A DNA stretch of 64,000 bases, taken from positions 32,984 through 96,983 of the forward strand of contig NZ_JAOWLE010000009.1 of the NCBI RefSeq assembly GCF_025751515.1. The letters run 5' to 3'. The translations under genes were made by a program, and so were the position numbers. The notes under the pieces were generated by a model that ran no database searches, was not told the origin of the DNA, and was given only the letters and a program-made list of their open reading frames with translations. Origin of the DNA: Actibacterium sp. XHP0104 (lineage in GTDB: Bacteria > Pseudomonadota > Alphaproteobacteria > Rhodobacterales > Rhodobacteraceae). This document shows positions 19,832-29,981 of the stretch, piece after piece. Within the stretch, counting starts at the first letter, position 1, and every line of letters begins with the position of its first letter.

Positions 19832-20440
19832 ATGTCCTGGACCGAAGAGCGCGTCGAGACGCTGAAGAAAATGTGGGGCGAAGGCCAGTCGGCCAGCCAG
19901 ATCGCCAAGGAACTGGGTGGCGTCACCCGGAACGCGGTGATTGGCAAGGTGCACCGTCTGGGCCTGTCGAACCGCACCGGCGGTGGCGGCACCGCCAAGG
20001 CCGCCGCCAAGGAAAAGGCCGCGCCCAAGGCCGAAGCCGCGCCCAAGGCCGAAGCCGCGCCCAAGGCCAAGCCCGCGCCCAAGGCGGCTGAACCCGCGCC
20101 CGCCGCCAAGCCCGAGCCCGCGACCGAATCCGCCGCGCCCGCGCCCTCGATCTCGCCGCGCAAACAGATCATCCCCGCTGGCCAGCCGCTGCCGCCGCAG
20201 CCCTCGGCCAACGAGATCAGCCCCGAGGCGCTGGCCTCGGTGCGCGAGGTCGAGAAAAAGGCCAAGCGGCTCAGCCTGATGGAGCTGACCGAGCGCACCT
20301 GCAAATGGCCAATCGGCGACCCGGCGACCGAGGACTTCTGGTTCTGCGGCCTGGCGACCCAGCAGGGCAAACCCTATTGCGAGGCCCATGTGGGCGTGGC
20401 GTTCCAGCCGATGAGCTCGCGCCGCGACCGCAAGCGCTGA
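19832..20440 (+). CDS. gcrA: GcrA cell cycle transcriptional regulator
   Basis: 202 residues. GcrA binds sigma-70 and CcrM-methylated GANTC promoters to control division and replication genes in alphaproteobacteria. The N-terminal DNA-binding part starts MSWTEERVETLKKMW with SQIAKELGG and TRNAVIGKVHRLGL, all typical. A low-complexity Ala/Pro/Lys linker (about residues 50-115) contains an AAPKAE repeat, and the C-terminal sigma-interacting domain ends in CKWPIGDP...FWFCG...YCEAH with its conserved cysteines. AAGGAAATCAC precedes the ATG at 19832. A terminator follows. Confidence 0.97.
   Translation: MSWTEERVETLKKMWGEGQSASQIAKELGGVTRNAVIGKVHRLGLSNRTGGGGTAKAAAKEKAAPKAEAAPKAEAAPKAKPAPKAAEPAPAAKPEPATESAAPAPSISPRKQIIPAGQPLPPQPSANEISPEALASVREVEKKAKRLSLMELTERTCKWPIGDPATEDFWFCGLATQQGKPYCEAHVGVAFQPMSSRRDRKR
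20018..20089 (+). repeat. 18-bp tandem repeat inside gcrA
   Basis: Two exact and two diverged copies of an 18-base unit (GCCGCGCCCAAGGCCGAA) encode the repeated hexapeptide AAPKAE in the GcrA linker. The copies sit at 20018, 20036, 20054 and 20072. Such a repeat can expand or contract by slippage without breaking the frame. Confidence 0.8.
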
Positions 20441-20480
20441 TCACAAGCTAGACCGATCGGTTCATTTTTCTGGTCGTTAT

Positions 20481-20518
20481 ATGCCCGGGATGCTAAATCC
20501 CGGGCATAGTCTTTTTCT
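20481..20518 (+). terminator. Rho-independent terminator of gcrA
   Basis: A perfect 10-base-pair stem (ATGCCCGGGA / TCCCGGGCAT) with a 7-base loop is followed by a T-rich run (TCTTTTTCT). It ends about 17 bases before the next gene, so it separates gcrA from the ABC exporter. Confidence 0.88.
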
Positions 20519-20534
20519 GTAAAGGGTGGCCGTC

Positions 20535-21464
20535 ATGGCTCCGGTGATCTCGGTTCAGAATCTTGGCAAATCCTATGACAGCGGCACGGTTGCGCTGCGG
20601 GACGTGTCGCTGGATATCGAGCAGGGCGAGATCCTGGCCCTGCTTGGCCCCAATGGCGCGGGCAAGACCACGCTGATTTCCAGCATCTGCGGCCTGGTCA
20701 CGCCCAGCAGTGGCCGGATCACCGTGGGCGGCCATGACATTGCCATCGAGTTTCGCAAGGCGCGCGCGCTGATCGGGCTGGTGCCGCAGGATATCAGCAT
20801 CGAACCTTTCGAGAAGGTCATCAACACCGTGCGGTTCTCGCGCGGCCTGTTCGGCAAGCCGCGCAACGACGCCTATATCGAAAAGGTGCTGCGCGCACTT
20901 AGCCTGTGGGACAAGCGCAACGCCCAGACGCGCGAGCTGTCGGGCGGGATGAAACGCCGAGTTCTGATCGCCAAGGCGCTGTCGCATGAGCCGCGCGTGC
21001 TGTTCCTGGACGAGCCCACCGCCGGCGTCGATGTCACCTTGCGGCGCGATATGTGGCAACTGGTGCGCGAGCTGCGCGATGACGGCGTGACGATCATTCT
21101 GACCACCCATTACATCGAAGAGGCCGAGGAAATGGCCGACCGGATCGGGGTGATCGACAACGGCCGGTTACTGCTGATCGAGCGCAAGGACGCGCTGATG
21201 AAACAGCTGGGGCGCAAGCATCTGCGGATGCAACTGACCGCGCCGCTGGACGCCCTGCCCGGCACATTGGCGGGCCGCGGCCTCAGCCTGGCCGATGGTG
21301 GCCACTCGTTGATCTATGATTACAACACCCAGGCCGAGCGCAGCGGCATCACCAGCCTGATCGCCGATCTGGCCGAGGCCGGCATTTCGGTGCGCGACCT
21401 GGACAGCCGGCAAAGCTCGCTGGAAGAGGTCTTTCTGCGCCTTGTCGAGGAGGGCCAAGCATGA
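20535..21464 (+). CDS. ABC transporter ATP-binding protein (ABC-2 exporter)
   Basis: 309 residues. Complete nucleotide-binding domain: GPNGAGKTT (Walker A, 38-46), LSGGMKRR signature, [11 protein letters not shown] (Walker B) and the switch His in [11 protein letters not shown]-terminal extension of about 90 residues after the ATPase core, ending in [10 protein letters not shown], is typical of the ABC-2 drug/polysaccharide exporter ATPases. The ATG at 20535 is eight bases after AAAGGG; an upstream in-frame GTG is too close. Overlaps the permease gene by 4 bases (ATGA). Confidence 0.95.
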   Translation: MAPVISVQNLGKSYDSGTVALRDVSLDIEQGEILALLGPNGAGKTTLISSICGLVTPSSGRITVGGHDIAIEFRKARALIGLVPQDISIEPFEKVINTVRFSRGLFGKPRNDAYIEKVLRALSLWDKRNAQTRELSGGMKRRVLIAKALSHEPRVLFLDEPTAGVDVTLRRDMWQLVRELRDDGVTIILTTHYIEEAEEMADRIGVIDNGRLLLIERKDALMKQLGRKHLRMQLTAPLDALPGTLAGRGLSLADGGHSLIYDYNTQAERSGITSLIADLAEAGISVRDLDSRQSSLEEVFLRLVEEGQA

Positions 21465-22222
21465 ACTGGCAAGCCATCAGGGCAATCTATCGCTACGAGA
21501 TGGCGCGCACCTTTCGCACGCTGGCGCAGTCGGTTCTGTCGCCGGTCCTGTCTACGGTTCTCTATTTCGTGGTCTTCGGCTCTGCCATCGGCAGCCGCAT
21601 CGACGCGGTCGAGGGCATCAGCTATGGCGCCTTCATCGTGCCGGGGCTGATCATGCTGACATTGTTGCAGCAATCGGTGACGGTGGCCTCGTTCGGGATC
21701 TACTTCCCGAAATTCATCGGCACGATCTACGAATTGCTGTCGGCGCCGATCTCGTTCATCGAGATCGTGATCGGCTATGTTGGCGCGGCGGCGACCAAGG
21801 CGGTGATGATCGCGCTGATCATCCTGGCCACATCTACGCTGTTCGTCGACCTGCATATCCAGCACCCGATCTGGATGATCGGGTTCCTGCTGCTGACCGG
21901 CATTTCCTTTGCGATGCTGGGGTTCATCATCGGCATCTGGGCACGCAATTTCGAACAGCTGCAACTGGTGCCCCTGCTGGTCATTACGCCGATGGTGTTC
22001 CTGGGCGGCGCGTTCTATTCGGCCTCGATGCTGCCGCCCTTTTGGGAGACCGTCACCCGGTTCAACCCGGTGCTTTACCTGATTTCGGGCTTTCGCTGGT
22101 CGTTCTTCGGCGTGGCCGACGTGCCCGTCGGCGTGTCGCTGGCGGCGGTTCTCGGCTTTCTGATGGCCTGCCTGCTGTTCATCGGCTGGATATTCCGCAG
22201 CGGCTGGCGGCTGCGGAACTAG
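21461..22222 (+). CDS. ABC-2 type transporter permease
   Basis: 253 residues, six predicted helices, with the ABC-2 signature [18 protein letters not shown]...[14 protein letters not shown] near residues 175-212. Together with the overlapping ATPase gene upstream it forms a complete two-gene exporter whose substrate (drug, lipid or polysaccharide) is unknown. It is similar in plan to the orphan permease at 18890-19693, so the ATPase may serve both. Its stop lies 3 bases from the stop of the convergent AsmA gene. Confidence 0.94.
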   Translation: MNWQAIRAIYRYEMARTFRTLAQSVLSPVLSTVLYFVVFGSAIGSRIDAVEGISYGAFIVPGLIMLTLLQQSVTVASFGIYFPKFIGTIYELLSAPISFIEIVIGYVGAAATKAVMIALIILATSTLFVDLHIQHPIWMIGFLLLTGISFAMLGFIIGIWARNFEQLQLVPLLVITPMVFLGGAFYSASMLPPFWETVTRFNPVLYLISGFRWSFFGVADVPVGVSLAAVLGFLMACLLFIGWIFRSGWRLRN

Positions 22223-22225
22223 GGG

Positions 22226-24154
22226 TTACTGAAACAGCTTTTCGAGCTTTTTCTTGGCCTTCTCTTCCAGCTTGCGCTTGGCGGCATCCTCCAGGCTTTC
22301 GCCTTCCTGGGTCTGCACGCCCAGCTTTTCGGCGGCTTTCTGGGTCAGCTCTTCCTTGGCCTTGTCCTTGCGGGCGTCGATCACCGCGTCAAGATCCAGC
22401 CGCAGGCTGGGTTTCGCCCAGGGGCCAACGATGCGCAGCGGAATTTTCAGCGCCTTGCCGCCCTCGCCGCCCAACAGGGTCTGCGGCACCAGCCGATAAT
22501 CCATGGTCTGCTTGCCCAGGTTGACCTGCCCCTCGCCCAGGGCGGTAAAGCGGTCCGAGGTCAGGCTCAGGTCATCGTTGCGCAGGATGCCGTTCTTGAT
22601 GGCAAAGGTCGCCTTGACGTCGTGAAAGATCGTGCGGGCGCCGTCTTGCGCGCCCTCGGCCTTCTGCAGGAAGATCGCCAACAGGTCCAGCCCGCGGAAT
22701 TCGCCCTCGCCCAGGTCAAGGTTGCCGCTGCCCGACAGGCCCGACATGATCGCCGCCATCGAGGGGCCGCTGCCCAGGAAATTGACGCGCATATCGGCAC
22801 GGGCCGAAAGCCGGTCGTAATCGGCCAGTTCGTTCAGCGCGGGGCGCATGGCGATGCCGGCCAGGCTCAGATCGCCGCCGACCGACAGGCCGCCGCGCCC
22901 GTTGATCACGAAATTGCCGGTGATCTGGCCCTCATACGCGGCCATCTGGTGCAGGTCGAGCACCAGCCGTCGGTCGGTCAGCGTGGCGGTCAGGCGGGTC
23001 GGGCCCATGGTGGCGCCATCCAGCAGCAGGCTGTCGGCGCTCAGGCCCAGTTCGGCATCCAGCGCGCCCAGGGCCGACACGTCGATCGGCGCGTTGGACC
23101 AGCCCCCGCCGCCCTTGCCACCAGCGCCGCCGCCGCCGTCACCGCTCGAGGAGCCCGTGCGCAGGTCCAGCGTGCCGCTGGCGAACTGACCCACAAGGCG
23201 CGGGCGCGGGCCGTCCAGGCTGATCGTGGCATTGCCGGCCAGGGCATTGGGACCAAAGCGGATATTGGCGCCGTTCAGGCCGATGCGGCCATCGGCGCCA
23301 TAGGCCAGATCGCCCTTGGCCGACAGGCCCTGGGTGAATTTGCTATGCGCGGGCGCGGGTTGGTTCAGCGCCGCCATCAGCGCCGGCAGATCGCCTAGAT
23401 CGGCCTGGAACGCGCCATTGGCCTGCACGGGCGACAGCCCGGCCTGCCCGTCAAACCGCAGCGACGACCCGCCCAGGTCGACCGACAGCCGGGTTTCGGC
23501 TACGGCGCCGTTCAGTTGGTCGGACAGCCGCGCCAGATGCACCGCGCCCTTGACCGGCTGACCGTTGACGCTGCCGTCGAATTCCAGATCCAGCGGGCCA
23601 TTCGCCGCTGGCAGGCGCATCGTGGCATTCAGACCGGTGATATGCTCGCGGGTTTTCGCGGCGTGGTTTACGAAGGTCAGCGAGGCATCGGTGACCTGCG
23701 CGATGTCCAGCGTCACGCCGCCACCCGCACTGCCACCCGCGCCGCCGGCGCCAGTTTCGGTGCCGGTGCTTTCCCCGAATTGCCAGTTCACCCGGTCATC
23801 CACGCCCTTTTCCAGCAGGATCTCGGGGCGGGTCAGGGCGATCTTGCGGATGACGATATCGCCGCCCATCAGCGCGCCAAGATCCAGCCCGATTTCCAGC
23901 GCCTCGGCGCGCAGCATCGGCGTGTCGCTGGCCCAGTCGGCATTCGAGATCGACACCGCGCCGGTGGTGACGCCAATCTGCGGCCAGATCGAGGGTTTCA
24001 GCCGTCCCTCGAGCGTCAGCTCGCGCCCGGTGGCCTTGCGGATCTGATCACCGGCCAGGTCCGCGATCTTGTCGGCGGGCAGCAGGAACACCGCCCCGAT
24101 CAGCAGCACAACCAACAGCACAACCGCCACGAACGCACGGATCAGCCAACGCAT
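22226..24154 (-). CDS. AsmA family protein
   Basis: 642 residues. An N-terminal membrane anchor (residues 4-27) is followed by the AsmA N-terminal signature DLAGDQIRKATGRELTLEG (in part) and repeating beta-strand sequence through the periplasm. The AsmA C-terminal region lies near 440-600, and the protein ends in a Lys/Glu-rich charged helix. AsmA-like proteins bridge the envelope as beta-grooves and affect phospholipid or outer-membrane assembly. A Gly/Ser-rich linker near 130-150 and another near 325-345 are low complexity. Transcribed alone, convergent with the ABC exporter and divergent from rimO. Confidence 0.92.
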   Translation of the reverse strand: MRWLIRAFVAVVLLVVLLIGAVFLLPADKIADLAGDQIRKATGRELTLEGRLKPSIWPQIGVTTGAVSISNADWASDTPMLRAEALEIGLDLGALMGGDIVIRKIALTRPEILLEKGVDDRVNWQFGESTGTETGAGGAGGSAGGGVTLDIAQVTDASLTFVNHAAKTREHITGLNATMRLPAANGPLDLEFDGSVNGQPVKGAVHLARLSDQLNGAVAETRLSVDLGGSSLRFDGQAGLSPVQANGAFQADLGDLPALMAALNQPAPAHSKFTQGLSAKGDLAYGADGRIGLNGANIRFGPNALAGNATISLDGPRPRLVGQFASGTLDLRTGSSSGDGGGGAGGKGGGGWSNAPIDVSALGALDAELGLSADSLLLDGATMGPTRLTATLTDRRLVLDLHQMAAYEGQITGNFVINGRGGLSVGGDLSLAGIAMRPALNELADYDRLSARADMRVNFLGSGPSMAAIMSGLSGSGNLDLGEGEFRGLDLLAIFLQKAEGAQDGARTIFHDVKATFAIKNGILRNDDLSLTSDRFTALGEGQVNLGKQTMDYRLVPQTLLGGEGGKALKIPLRIVGPWAKPSLRLDLDAVIDARKDKAKEELTQKAAEKLGVQTQEGESLEDAAKRKLEEKAKKKLEKLFQ

Positions 24155-24283
24155 GGGAACCCTCCACCATGAAACATTTATCCCAGCCTAGGGGCCGTCA
24201 TGGCCGGGCACAAGCGTGCCCGCGCGGTGGCGCGATCAAAACCCCGCTTCCCCCGCGCGCGATCCCCGACTATATGAGGCCGC

Positions 24284-25663
24284 ATGAGCACCAACCCGCC
24301 CAATCTGCGCCCCGACCTGGCCCCTGCCCCGCGTTTCGATGACACTCGCCGCGAGGGTCAGCCGACCATTGGCATGGTCAGCCTTGGCTGCCCCAAGGCG
24401 CTGGTCGACAGCGAACGCATCCTGACCCGGCTGCGGGCCGAGGGCTATGCGATCAGCCCCGACTATTCGGGCGCGGACGCGGTGATCGTGAACACCTGCG
24501 GGTTCTTGGACAGCGCCAAGGCCGAAAGCCTGGAGGCCATCGGCGAGGCCTTGCAGGAAAACGGCAAGGTGATCGTGACCGGATGCCTTGGCGCTGAGCC
24601 TGAATACATCACCGGCGTGCACCCTCGGGTTCTGGCCGTCACCGGACCGCATCAATATGAACAGGTGCTGGATGCCGTGCATGGCGCCGTGCCACCCGAT
24701 CCTGACCCGTTCATCGACCTGCTGCCCGCCACAGGCGTGTCGCTGACCCCGCGCCATTACAGCTATCTCAAGATTTCCGAGGGCTGCAATCACCACTGCA
24801 AGTTCTGCATCATCCCCGACATGCGCGGCAAGCTGGCCAGCCGCCCGGCCCATGCCGTGATGCGCGAGGCCGAAAAGCTGGTCGATGCGGGCGTGCGCGA
24901 ATTGCTGGTGATCAGCCAGGACACCAGCGCCTATGGCGTCGATATCAAACATGCCGAGGCCAAGGGCCACCGCGCCCATATCACCGACCTGGCCCGCGAT
25001 CTGGGGTCGCTGGGGGCCTGGGTGCGGCTGCATTATGTCTATCCCTACCCGCATGTGCGCCAGCTGATCCCGCTGATGGCCGAGGGGCTGATCCTGCCCT
25101 ATCTGGACATCCCGTTCCAACACGCGCACCCCGACACGCTGAAACGCATGGCGCGCCCTGCGGCGGCGGCGAAAACGCTGGATGAGATCGCGGCCTGGCG
25201 GCGCGACTGCCCCGACATCACCCTGCGCAGCACCTTCATCGTGGGCTATCCGGGCGAGACCGAGGCCGAGTTCCAGACCCTGCTGGATTGGATGGACGAG
25301 GCGCAGTTGGATCGCGTCGGGTGTTTCCAGTACGAAAACGTCGCCGGCGCCCGGTCGAATGATCTGCCCGATCACGTGTCTGATGAGGTCAAGCAGGACC
25401 GCTGGAACCGGTTCATGGAAAAGGCGCAGGCGATTTCCGAGGCCAAGCTGGCCGCCAAGGTCGGTCAGCGCATGGACGTGATCATCGACGATATCGACGA
25501 AGACGGCATTGCCACCTGCCGCACCAAGGCAGACGCGCCCGAGATCGACGGCAACCTCTTTATCGACGAGGGCACCGAGGGCTTGGAAGTCGGCCAGATC
25601 GTCACGGTCGAGGTGGACGAGGCCGGTGAATATGACCTCTGGGGCCGCCTGCCTAACGGCTGA
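24284..25663 (+). CDS. rimO: Ribosomal protein S12 methylthiotransferase
   Basis: 459 residues. This radical-SAM enzyme adds a methylthio group to an aspartate of ribosomal protein S12. The N-terminal UPF0004 cluster cysteines are C36, C72 and C101; the radical-SAM motif CNHHCKFC gives C168, C172 and C175; and the C-terminal TRAM domain ends [11 protein letters not shown]. The [10 protein letters not shown] segment distinguishes RimO from MiaB. The start [18 protein letters not shown] carries a short extension. It is probably monocistronic. Confidence 0.96.
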   Translation: MSTNPPNLRPDLAPAPRFDDTRREGQPTIGMVSLGCPKALVDSERILTRLRAEGYAISPDYSGADAVIVNTCGFLDSAKAESLEAIGEALQENGKVIVTGCLGAEPEYITGVHPRVLAVTGPHQYEQVLDAVHGAVPPDPDPFIDLLPATGVSLTPRHYSYLKISEGCNHHCKFCIIPDMRGKLASRPAHAVMREAEKLVDAGVRELLVISQDTSAYGVDIKHAEAKGHRAHITDLARDLGSLGAWVRLHYVYPYPHVRQLIPLMAEGLILPYLDIPFQHAHPDTLKRMARPAAAAKTLDEIAAWRRDCPDITLRSTFIVGYPGETEAEFQTLLDWMDEAQLDRVGCFQYENVAGARSNDLPDHVSDEVKQDRWNRFMEKAQAISEAKLAAKVGQRMDVIIDDIDEDGIATCRTKADAPEIDGNLFIDEGTEGLEVGQIVTVEVDEAGEYDLWGRLPNG

Positions 25664-25888
25664 GGCGCGGCCGATACGGCCCCCGGCAGGTCACACCAGA
25701 CCTGTTGTCGCAGGAAAAGATTGCACCCATCGGTGTTGGCCGTCGACTCAGCACAAACGCGCAACGCACGCATTTTTTCCATTTATCGCGCGCATCTCCC
25801 GCAATTATTTCCCTAGGACCTCAAAGTTTGCGCACTTTGCGCGCAGGCGAACCGCTATGAGTGCACGGTCCATCCGCGCAACAGACCA

Positions 25889-27514
25889 ATGAGCCTCGAC
25901 ATGTATGTTTACCAATCCATAGCCCAATCACTTTGCGATCATGGTTTTGATACGATGTTCGGATTGATGGGGGACGCCAACCTGTTCATGGTCGATCACT
26001 ACGTTCGGTCCGGCGGCGGGACCTTCGTGCCCGTAGCCTTCGAGGGCAGCGCCGTGCTGATGGCACTCGCCCATGGCCGCGTGTCGGGTCGGGTCGGCAT
26101 CGCCACCGTCACCCATGGCCCGGCCCTGACGAACTGTGTGACCGCCCTGACCGAAGGCGCGCGCGGCCGTGTGCCGATGGTGCTGTTGGCGGGCGATACA
26201 GCCGTGTCCAATCCGCAGAACCTGCAAAACATCGACCAGCGCGAAACGGTCAAGGTGACTGGAGCCGGGTTCGAACAGATGCGTTCGCCCGAAACGGCCT
26301 CTTATGACGTGGCGCACGCGATCTACCGTGCCCAGGTGGAAAAACGACCGATCGTGCTGAACATGCCTGTCGATTTCATGTGGCAAGAGATCGAGCACAC
26401 CCGGCACGTCTTTCCGGCCTTCAACGCGCCGTCGCATGTGCCCGAGGGCAAGGATCTGGACGAGGCCGTGGGCATGATCGCAAGCGCGCGGCGCCCGATC
26501 ATCCTGGCCGGCATCGGCGCCAAGGATGCCGTTGCGCAGATCACGAAACTGGCCGACCGCCTCGAGGCCCCGCTGGCCACCACGCTAAAGGCAAAGGGGA
26601 TGTTCAGGGATCACCCCTATAACATCGACATCTTCGGCACGCTTTCCACACCCGCCGCCTATGATGCCATCGCCAAGGCCGATTGCGTCATCGCCTTTGG
26701 CACCTCGCTGCATCATTTCACCACCGACCAGGGCGCGTTGATGAAAAACAAGCGCGTGGTGCAGGTCAACAATACCGTCACCGAAGTGGCCAAGAATTAT
26801 CACCCCGACGTGGCCCTTGTCGCCGATGCGGGCCTGACGGCGGACAATATCGTCTGGTGGCTGAACGAGGCCGAAATCCCCGCCAGCGGCTTTACCGCCG
26901 AGCTGGACATGGACGTGCTGACCGCCCACCCCAAGGGCAACCCCGACAAGGCCAAACCCGGGTTCGTGAATTTCGAATATGCGCTGGACCGGCTTGAGAG
27001 CGCCCTACCCAGGGACCGTTTCCTGACCACCGATGGCGGGCGGTTCATGACCGAGGTCTGGTGCCGCATCTCTTGCCCCAACGCCGAAAGCTTTATCGCC
27101 TCGACCAATTTCGGCTCTATCGGCCTGGGGCTACAGGTGGCCATCGGCACCGGATTTGCAGTGCCGGACAGGCCCGTGGTGCTTTTTACCGGCGATGGCG
27201 GCTTCATGATGGGCGGCATCAACGAATTCAACACGGCCGTTCGCATGAACCAGGATCTGATCGTGATCGTCGCCAATGACTCTGCCTATGGCGCCGAGCA
27301 CATCCAGTTCCTCGACCGCAACATGGACCCGGGCCTGTCGATGTTCGACTGGCCGTCTTTTGCCCGGATCGCGACCGCGCTGGGGGGGCATGGCGTTGTG
27401 GTCAACTCTGTCGAAAGCCTGGAAGACGCGATCAGGGCCATTGATACCCGCGACAAGCCTCTTTTGATCGAACTGCGCCTGGACCCGAACGATGTACCGC
27501 GCATGCGGATCTAG
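25889..27514 (+). CDS. Thiamine-diphosphate-dependent enzyme (acetolactate synthase-like)
   Basis: 541 residues with the three-domain ThDP plan. The N-terminal pyrimidine domain holds the activating Glu in VAFEGSAVLMA (E52), the central domain has ADRLEAPLATTLKAKG, and the C-terminal pyrophosphate domain has the GDG...N metal motif (TGDGGFMMGG at about 434, then IVIVANDSAYGAEH). It is close in plan to acetolactate synthases and benzoylformate-type decarboxylases. There is no FAD-site evidence and no small regulatory subunit, so anabolic IlvB is unlikely. It is an orphan gene, so the substrate is unknown. No good Shine-Dalgarno precedes either ATG (25889 or 25901). Confidence 0.88.
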   Translation: MSLDMYVYQSIAQSLCDHGFDTMFGLMGDANLFMVDHYVRSGGGTFVPVAFEGSAVLMALAHGRVSGRVGIATVTHGPALTNCVTALTEGARGRVPMVLLAGDTAVSNPQNLQNIDQRETVKVTGAGFEQMRSPETASYDVAHAIYRAQVEKRPIVLNMPVDFMWQEIEHTRHVFPAFNAPSHVPEGKDLDEAVGMIASARRPIILAGIGAKDAVAQITKLADRLEAPLATTLKAKGMFRDHPYNIDIFGTLSTPAAYDAIAKADCVIAFGTSLHHFTTDQGALMKNKRVVQVNNTVTEVAKNYHPDVALVADAGLTADNIVWWLNEAEIPASGFTAELDMDVLTAHPKGNPDKAKPGFVNFEYALDRLESALPRDRFLTTDGGRFMTEVWCRISCPNAESFIASTNFGSIGLGLQVAIGTGFAVPDRPVVLFTGDGGFMMGGINEFNTAVRMNQDLIVIVANDSAYGAEHIQFLDRNMDPGLSMFDWPSFARIATALGGHGVVVNSVESLEDAIRAIDTRDKPLLIELRLDPNDVPRMRI

Positions 27515-27640
27515 GACGCACATCCAAAGGCAAGACCGTGGGCATTTGCCGTCACCAAACTTGATGACAGACTCGAAACCGAAACAGGAAGACTGGACAG
27601 ATTTCTGTCCGGTAAGACCGTGGTGTATGTTCTAAAATAG

Positions 27641-27715
27641 TGGTGCCCGGGGGCGGAATCGAACCACCGACACGAGGATTTTCAATCCACTGCTCTACCC
27701 CTGAGCTACCCGGGC
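27641..27715 (-). tRNA. tRNA-Phe (GAA)
   Basis: Read on the minus strand, 75 bases fold as a cloverleaf: acceptor GCCCGGG/CCCGGGC with discriminator A and encoded CCA, D arm GCTC...GAGC, anticodon loop TTGAAAA (anticodon GAA) and T arm GGTGG-TTCGATT-CCGCC. The anticodon stem has one T-T mismatch. It sits just upstream of the yacG gene. Confidence 0.96.
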
Positions 27716-27804
27716 ACGGGGAACGCGGTTGCGTTCGGGTGGCGGTGTTCTAGACGCGGCGTGGGGCGGTGTCCAGAGGGCAAATCAGAAAAAAGCGCGA
27801 ATTC

Positions 27805-27987
27805 TCAGTGCGGTTTGGGCGGCTGTTTTTCCAGCTCTTCCGCGGCCTTCTCGATCGACTCGGGGTCGGTGGCGGGTACGGCGTACTTGCCGCCCAGCCA
27901 ATTGCCCAGATCAACATCGGCGCAGCGCTTGGAGCAGAAAGGCCGGTATTTCTGATCGGTCTCTTTCTGGCAGATCGGGCAGGTCAT
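27805..27987 (-). CDS. yacG: DNA gyrase inhibitor YacG (zinc protein)
   Basis: 60 residues with the four-Cys zinc site CPIC...FCSKRC (C3, C6, C18, C22), followed by DVDLGNWL, the family signature. YacG binds GyrB and can inhibit gyrase. Its ATG overlaps the RNase E/G stop codon (ATGA, 4 bases), making it the last gene of the minus-strand block that starts near murA. Confidence 0.95.
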   Translation of the reverse strand: MTCPICQKETDQKYRPFCSKRCADVDLGNWLGGKYAVPATDPESIEKAAEELEKQPPKPH

Positions 27988-29015
27988 TCGAACAGCCCCC
28001 GCTCGACGGGGCGGCGTTCGCGTTTGCGCTGCAGCTCGAAATTGCCCAGCGCCGTCCAGCCGGCCAGCACGGTATCGACCGGGTCGGCACGAAAGGCGGC
28101 CTTTAGCACCTGTTCCAGCTGGCGGCGGTCTTTCTTGGGCATGGGCGCGAAATCGACGACCACCTGCCCGCCCAGCCCCCGGATGCGCAGCAGGCGCGGC
28201 AGGTCGCGGGCGGTGGCGATATTGGCCTTGAGGCCCGCGGCGGGCGAGCTATCGCCGCCGGTGTTCACATCGACGGCGACCAGAGCGCGGGTGGGTTCGA
28301 CCCAGACAGAGCCGCCGCCCGACAGCGCCACTCCGCCCTGCAAGGCCACCATGGCGTCCAGCACGCCATGGGCGTCAAAGCCCTGCACCACCTCGTCGGG
28401 GGCGGGTTCGGCCCAGTCGCGCCAGGCCAGCTCGTGCGCGTCGGGGGCGTCGACCAGCAGCTCTGGCGCGCCCTCGGCGTCGGCCTGCACCTGTTCGGCG
28501 AGGCTGCGCATGGCAGAGATGTCATCGGCAATCTCGTCGGCATCGGCGCCCGCGCAGGCCGAGCGGAGGATCAGGCCCAGCCCTTCATCGGCGCCCTTCA
28601 TGCCCTCATGGGCGACCTCAAGCAGGCGGTCGCGTTCGTCCTCATCGCGGATCGCGCGCGAGATGTTCAGCCCCGGCGCGTCAGGGGTGACGATCGCATA
28701 GCGGCTTTTGAACAGCAGACGCGGGGTGACCGGCACGGCCTTGCCCGGCTCGGCAAAGCCGGTGACCTGCACCAGCAGCGACTGGCCGGGCGCCAGGCCC
28801 TTGGCCTGTTTCAGAAAGGCGCGGCCCTGCGGCAGGGTCAGAAAGACACCGCCCTGCCCTTTCATCTGGCGATCGACCTGAGCACGAAAGATCGCGCCCG
28901 GCGCGGGCGTGTCGTCGGCGGGGTCGATCAGGAAATCCTCGAGCCGCCCGTCCACCATCAGCGCGGCGGCCTTGCGGCCCTTGATGTCATCAAGAATGAC
29001 GGATCTGCCCTTCAT
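27984..29015 (-). CDS. Ribonuclease E/G family protein
   Basis: 343 residues. An N-terminal S1-like part precedes the catalytic DNase I-like region with metal aspartates in VAVDVNTGG (near residue 250) and VVVDFAPM (near 295). It is much shorter than RNase E and shorter than E. coli RNase G (about 490 residues), and the zinc-link motif of RNase E is not visible, so it is a compact RNase G-like enzyme, probably acting in rRNA or mRNA processing. The ATG at 29015 overlaps the maf stop (ATGA). It lies between maf and yacG. Confidence 0.9.
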   Translation of the reverse strand: MKGRSVILDDIKGRKAAALMVDGRLEDFLIDPADDTPAPGAIFRAQVDRQMKGQGGVFLTLPQGRAFLKQAKGLAPGQSLLVQVTGFAEPGKAVPVTPRLLFKSRYAIVTPDAPGLNISRAIRDEDERDRLLEVAHEGMKGADEGLGLILRSACAGADADEIADDISAMRSLAEQVQADAEGAPELLVDAPDAHELAWRDWAEPAPDEVVQGFDAHGVLDAMVALQGGVALSGGGSVWVEPTRALVAVDVNTGGDSSPAAGLKANIATARDLPRLLRIRGLGGQVVVDFAPMPKKDRRQLEQVLKAAFRADPVDTVLAGWTALGNFELQRKRERRPVERGLFE

Positions 29016-29590
29016 GCGTTCCCCCGGTAGATCGGATAGCCCGCCGCCGTCAGCAGCGTGGCGGTTTCGGCCAGTGGCAGACCCACGACGCCAGAGAATG
29101 ACCCGCTGATCCAGGGCACAAAGGCCTCGGCCAGGCCCTGGATGCCATAGGCACCCGCCTTGCCCTGCCATTCGCCCGAGGCGAGATAGGCGTTCAACTC
29201 GTCGTCGCTGAGGCGCTTGAATTTCACCGCCGTGACCGCATCGCGCTGCCACAGCCGGTCGCCCAGCCGCAGCGCCACGGCGGTAATCACCTGGTGACGC
29301 CGCCCGCCCATTGCGATCAGGAATTCAGCGGCCTCGCCGGCGTCACGCGGCTTGCCCAGAATGCGGCGGCCCAGCGCCACGGTGGTATCGGCGCACAGCA
29401 CCAGTTCGTCCGGAGCGGCAGGCACGGCCATGGCCTTTTCACGGGCCATGCGCGCGCAATAGGGGCGCGGCAGTTCGCCTTTCAACGGGTCTTCGTTGAT
29501 GTCGGGGGCGCGGATATCGTCGGGCACAACGCCGATCTGCGCCAGAAGCTCTTTCCGGCGCGGGCTGCCAGAGCCCAGAACGAGTTTCAT
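29012..29590 (-). CDS. maf: Maf-like nucleoside triphosphate pyrophosphatase
   Basis: 192 residues. The N-terminal signature [16 protein letters not shown] (from residue 4), a central CADTTVAL and the [11 protein letters not shown] segment define the Maf house-cleaning pyrophosphatase fold, which hydrolyses modified or non-canonical nucleotides such as dTTP/UTP or m7GTP. Eight bases separate it from infA upstream, and it overlaps the RNase E/G gene downstream. Whether it is the dTTP or m7GTP subtype is not settled by eye. Confidence 0.95.
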   Translation of the reverse strand: MKLVLGSGSPRRKELLAQIGVVPDDIRAPDINEDPLKGELPRPYCARMAREKAMAVPAAPDELVLCADTTVALGRRILGKPRDAGEAAEFLIAMGGRRHQVITAVALRLGDRLWQRDAVTAVKFKRLSDDELNAYLASGEWQGKAGAYGIQGLAEAFVPWISGSFSGVVGLPLAETATLLTAAGYPIYRGNA

Positions 29591-29598
29591 CAGATCGC

Positions 29599-29817
29599 TT
29601 ACTTGAAGCGATAGTTGATCCGACCCTTGGTCAGATCATACGGGGTCATCTCTACTTGAACCCGGTCGCCAGCCAGAACACGGATGCGGTTCTTGCGCAT
29701 CTTGCCTGCCGTATGAGCGATGATTTCATGGCCGTTTTCCAGCTCGACCCGAAACGTCGCATTCGGCAGGAGTTCCTTCACGACACCGGGAAATTCGAGC
29801 ATTTCTTCCTTGGCCAT
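29599..29817 (-). CDS. infA: Translation initiation factor IF-1
   Basis: 72 residues, [20 protein letters not shown] at the start, an S1-like OB fold with [16 protein letters not shown]-1 occupies the ribosomal A site during initiation. The ATG at 29817 gives the universal length, two codons shorter than the longest frame. About 165 bases of non-coding sequence lie upstream, so this gene may have its own promoter and lead the maf-RNase-yacG run. Confidence 0.98.
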   Translation of the reverse strand: MAKEEMLEFPGVVKELLPNATFRVELENGHEIIAHTAGKMRKNRIRVLAGDRVQVEMTPYDLTKGRINYRFK

Positions 29818-29981
29818 GGTCACTCCATATTGATCCAGCCCGCCAAACTGCGGGCGAGGCCTTAAATGCGCCCGAACGCGCCGGTTTTCAAGGGCGAAAA
29901 GGCGGATTGCGCGGGGATGTGACCCGTTTTGACCCTGATCCTGCCGGAAATGACGCAGCGCGGTATTCTGCGCGTGCAGTG

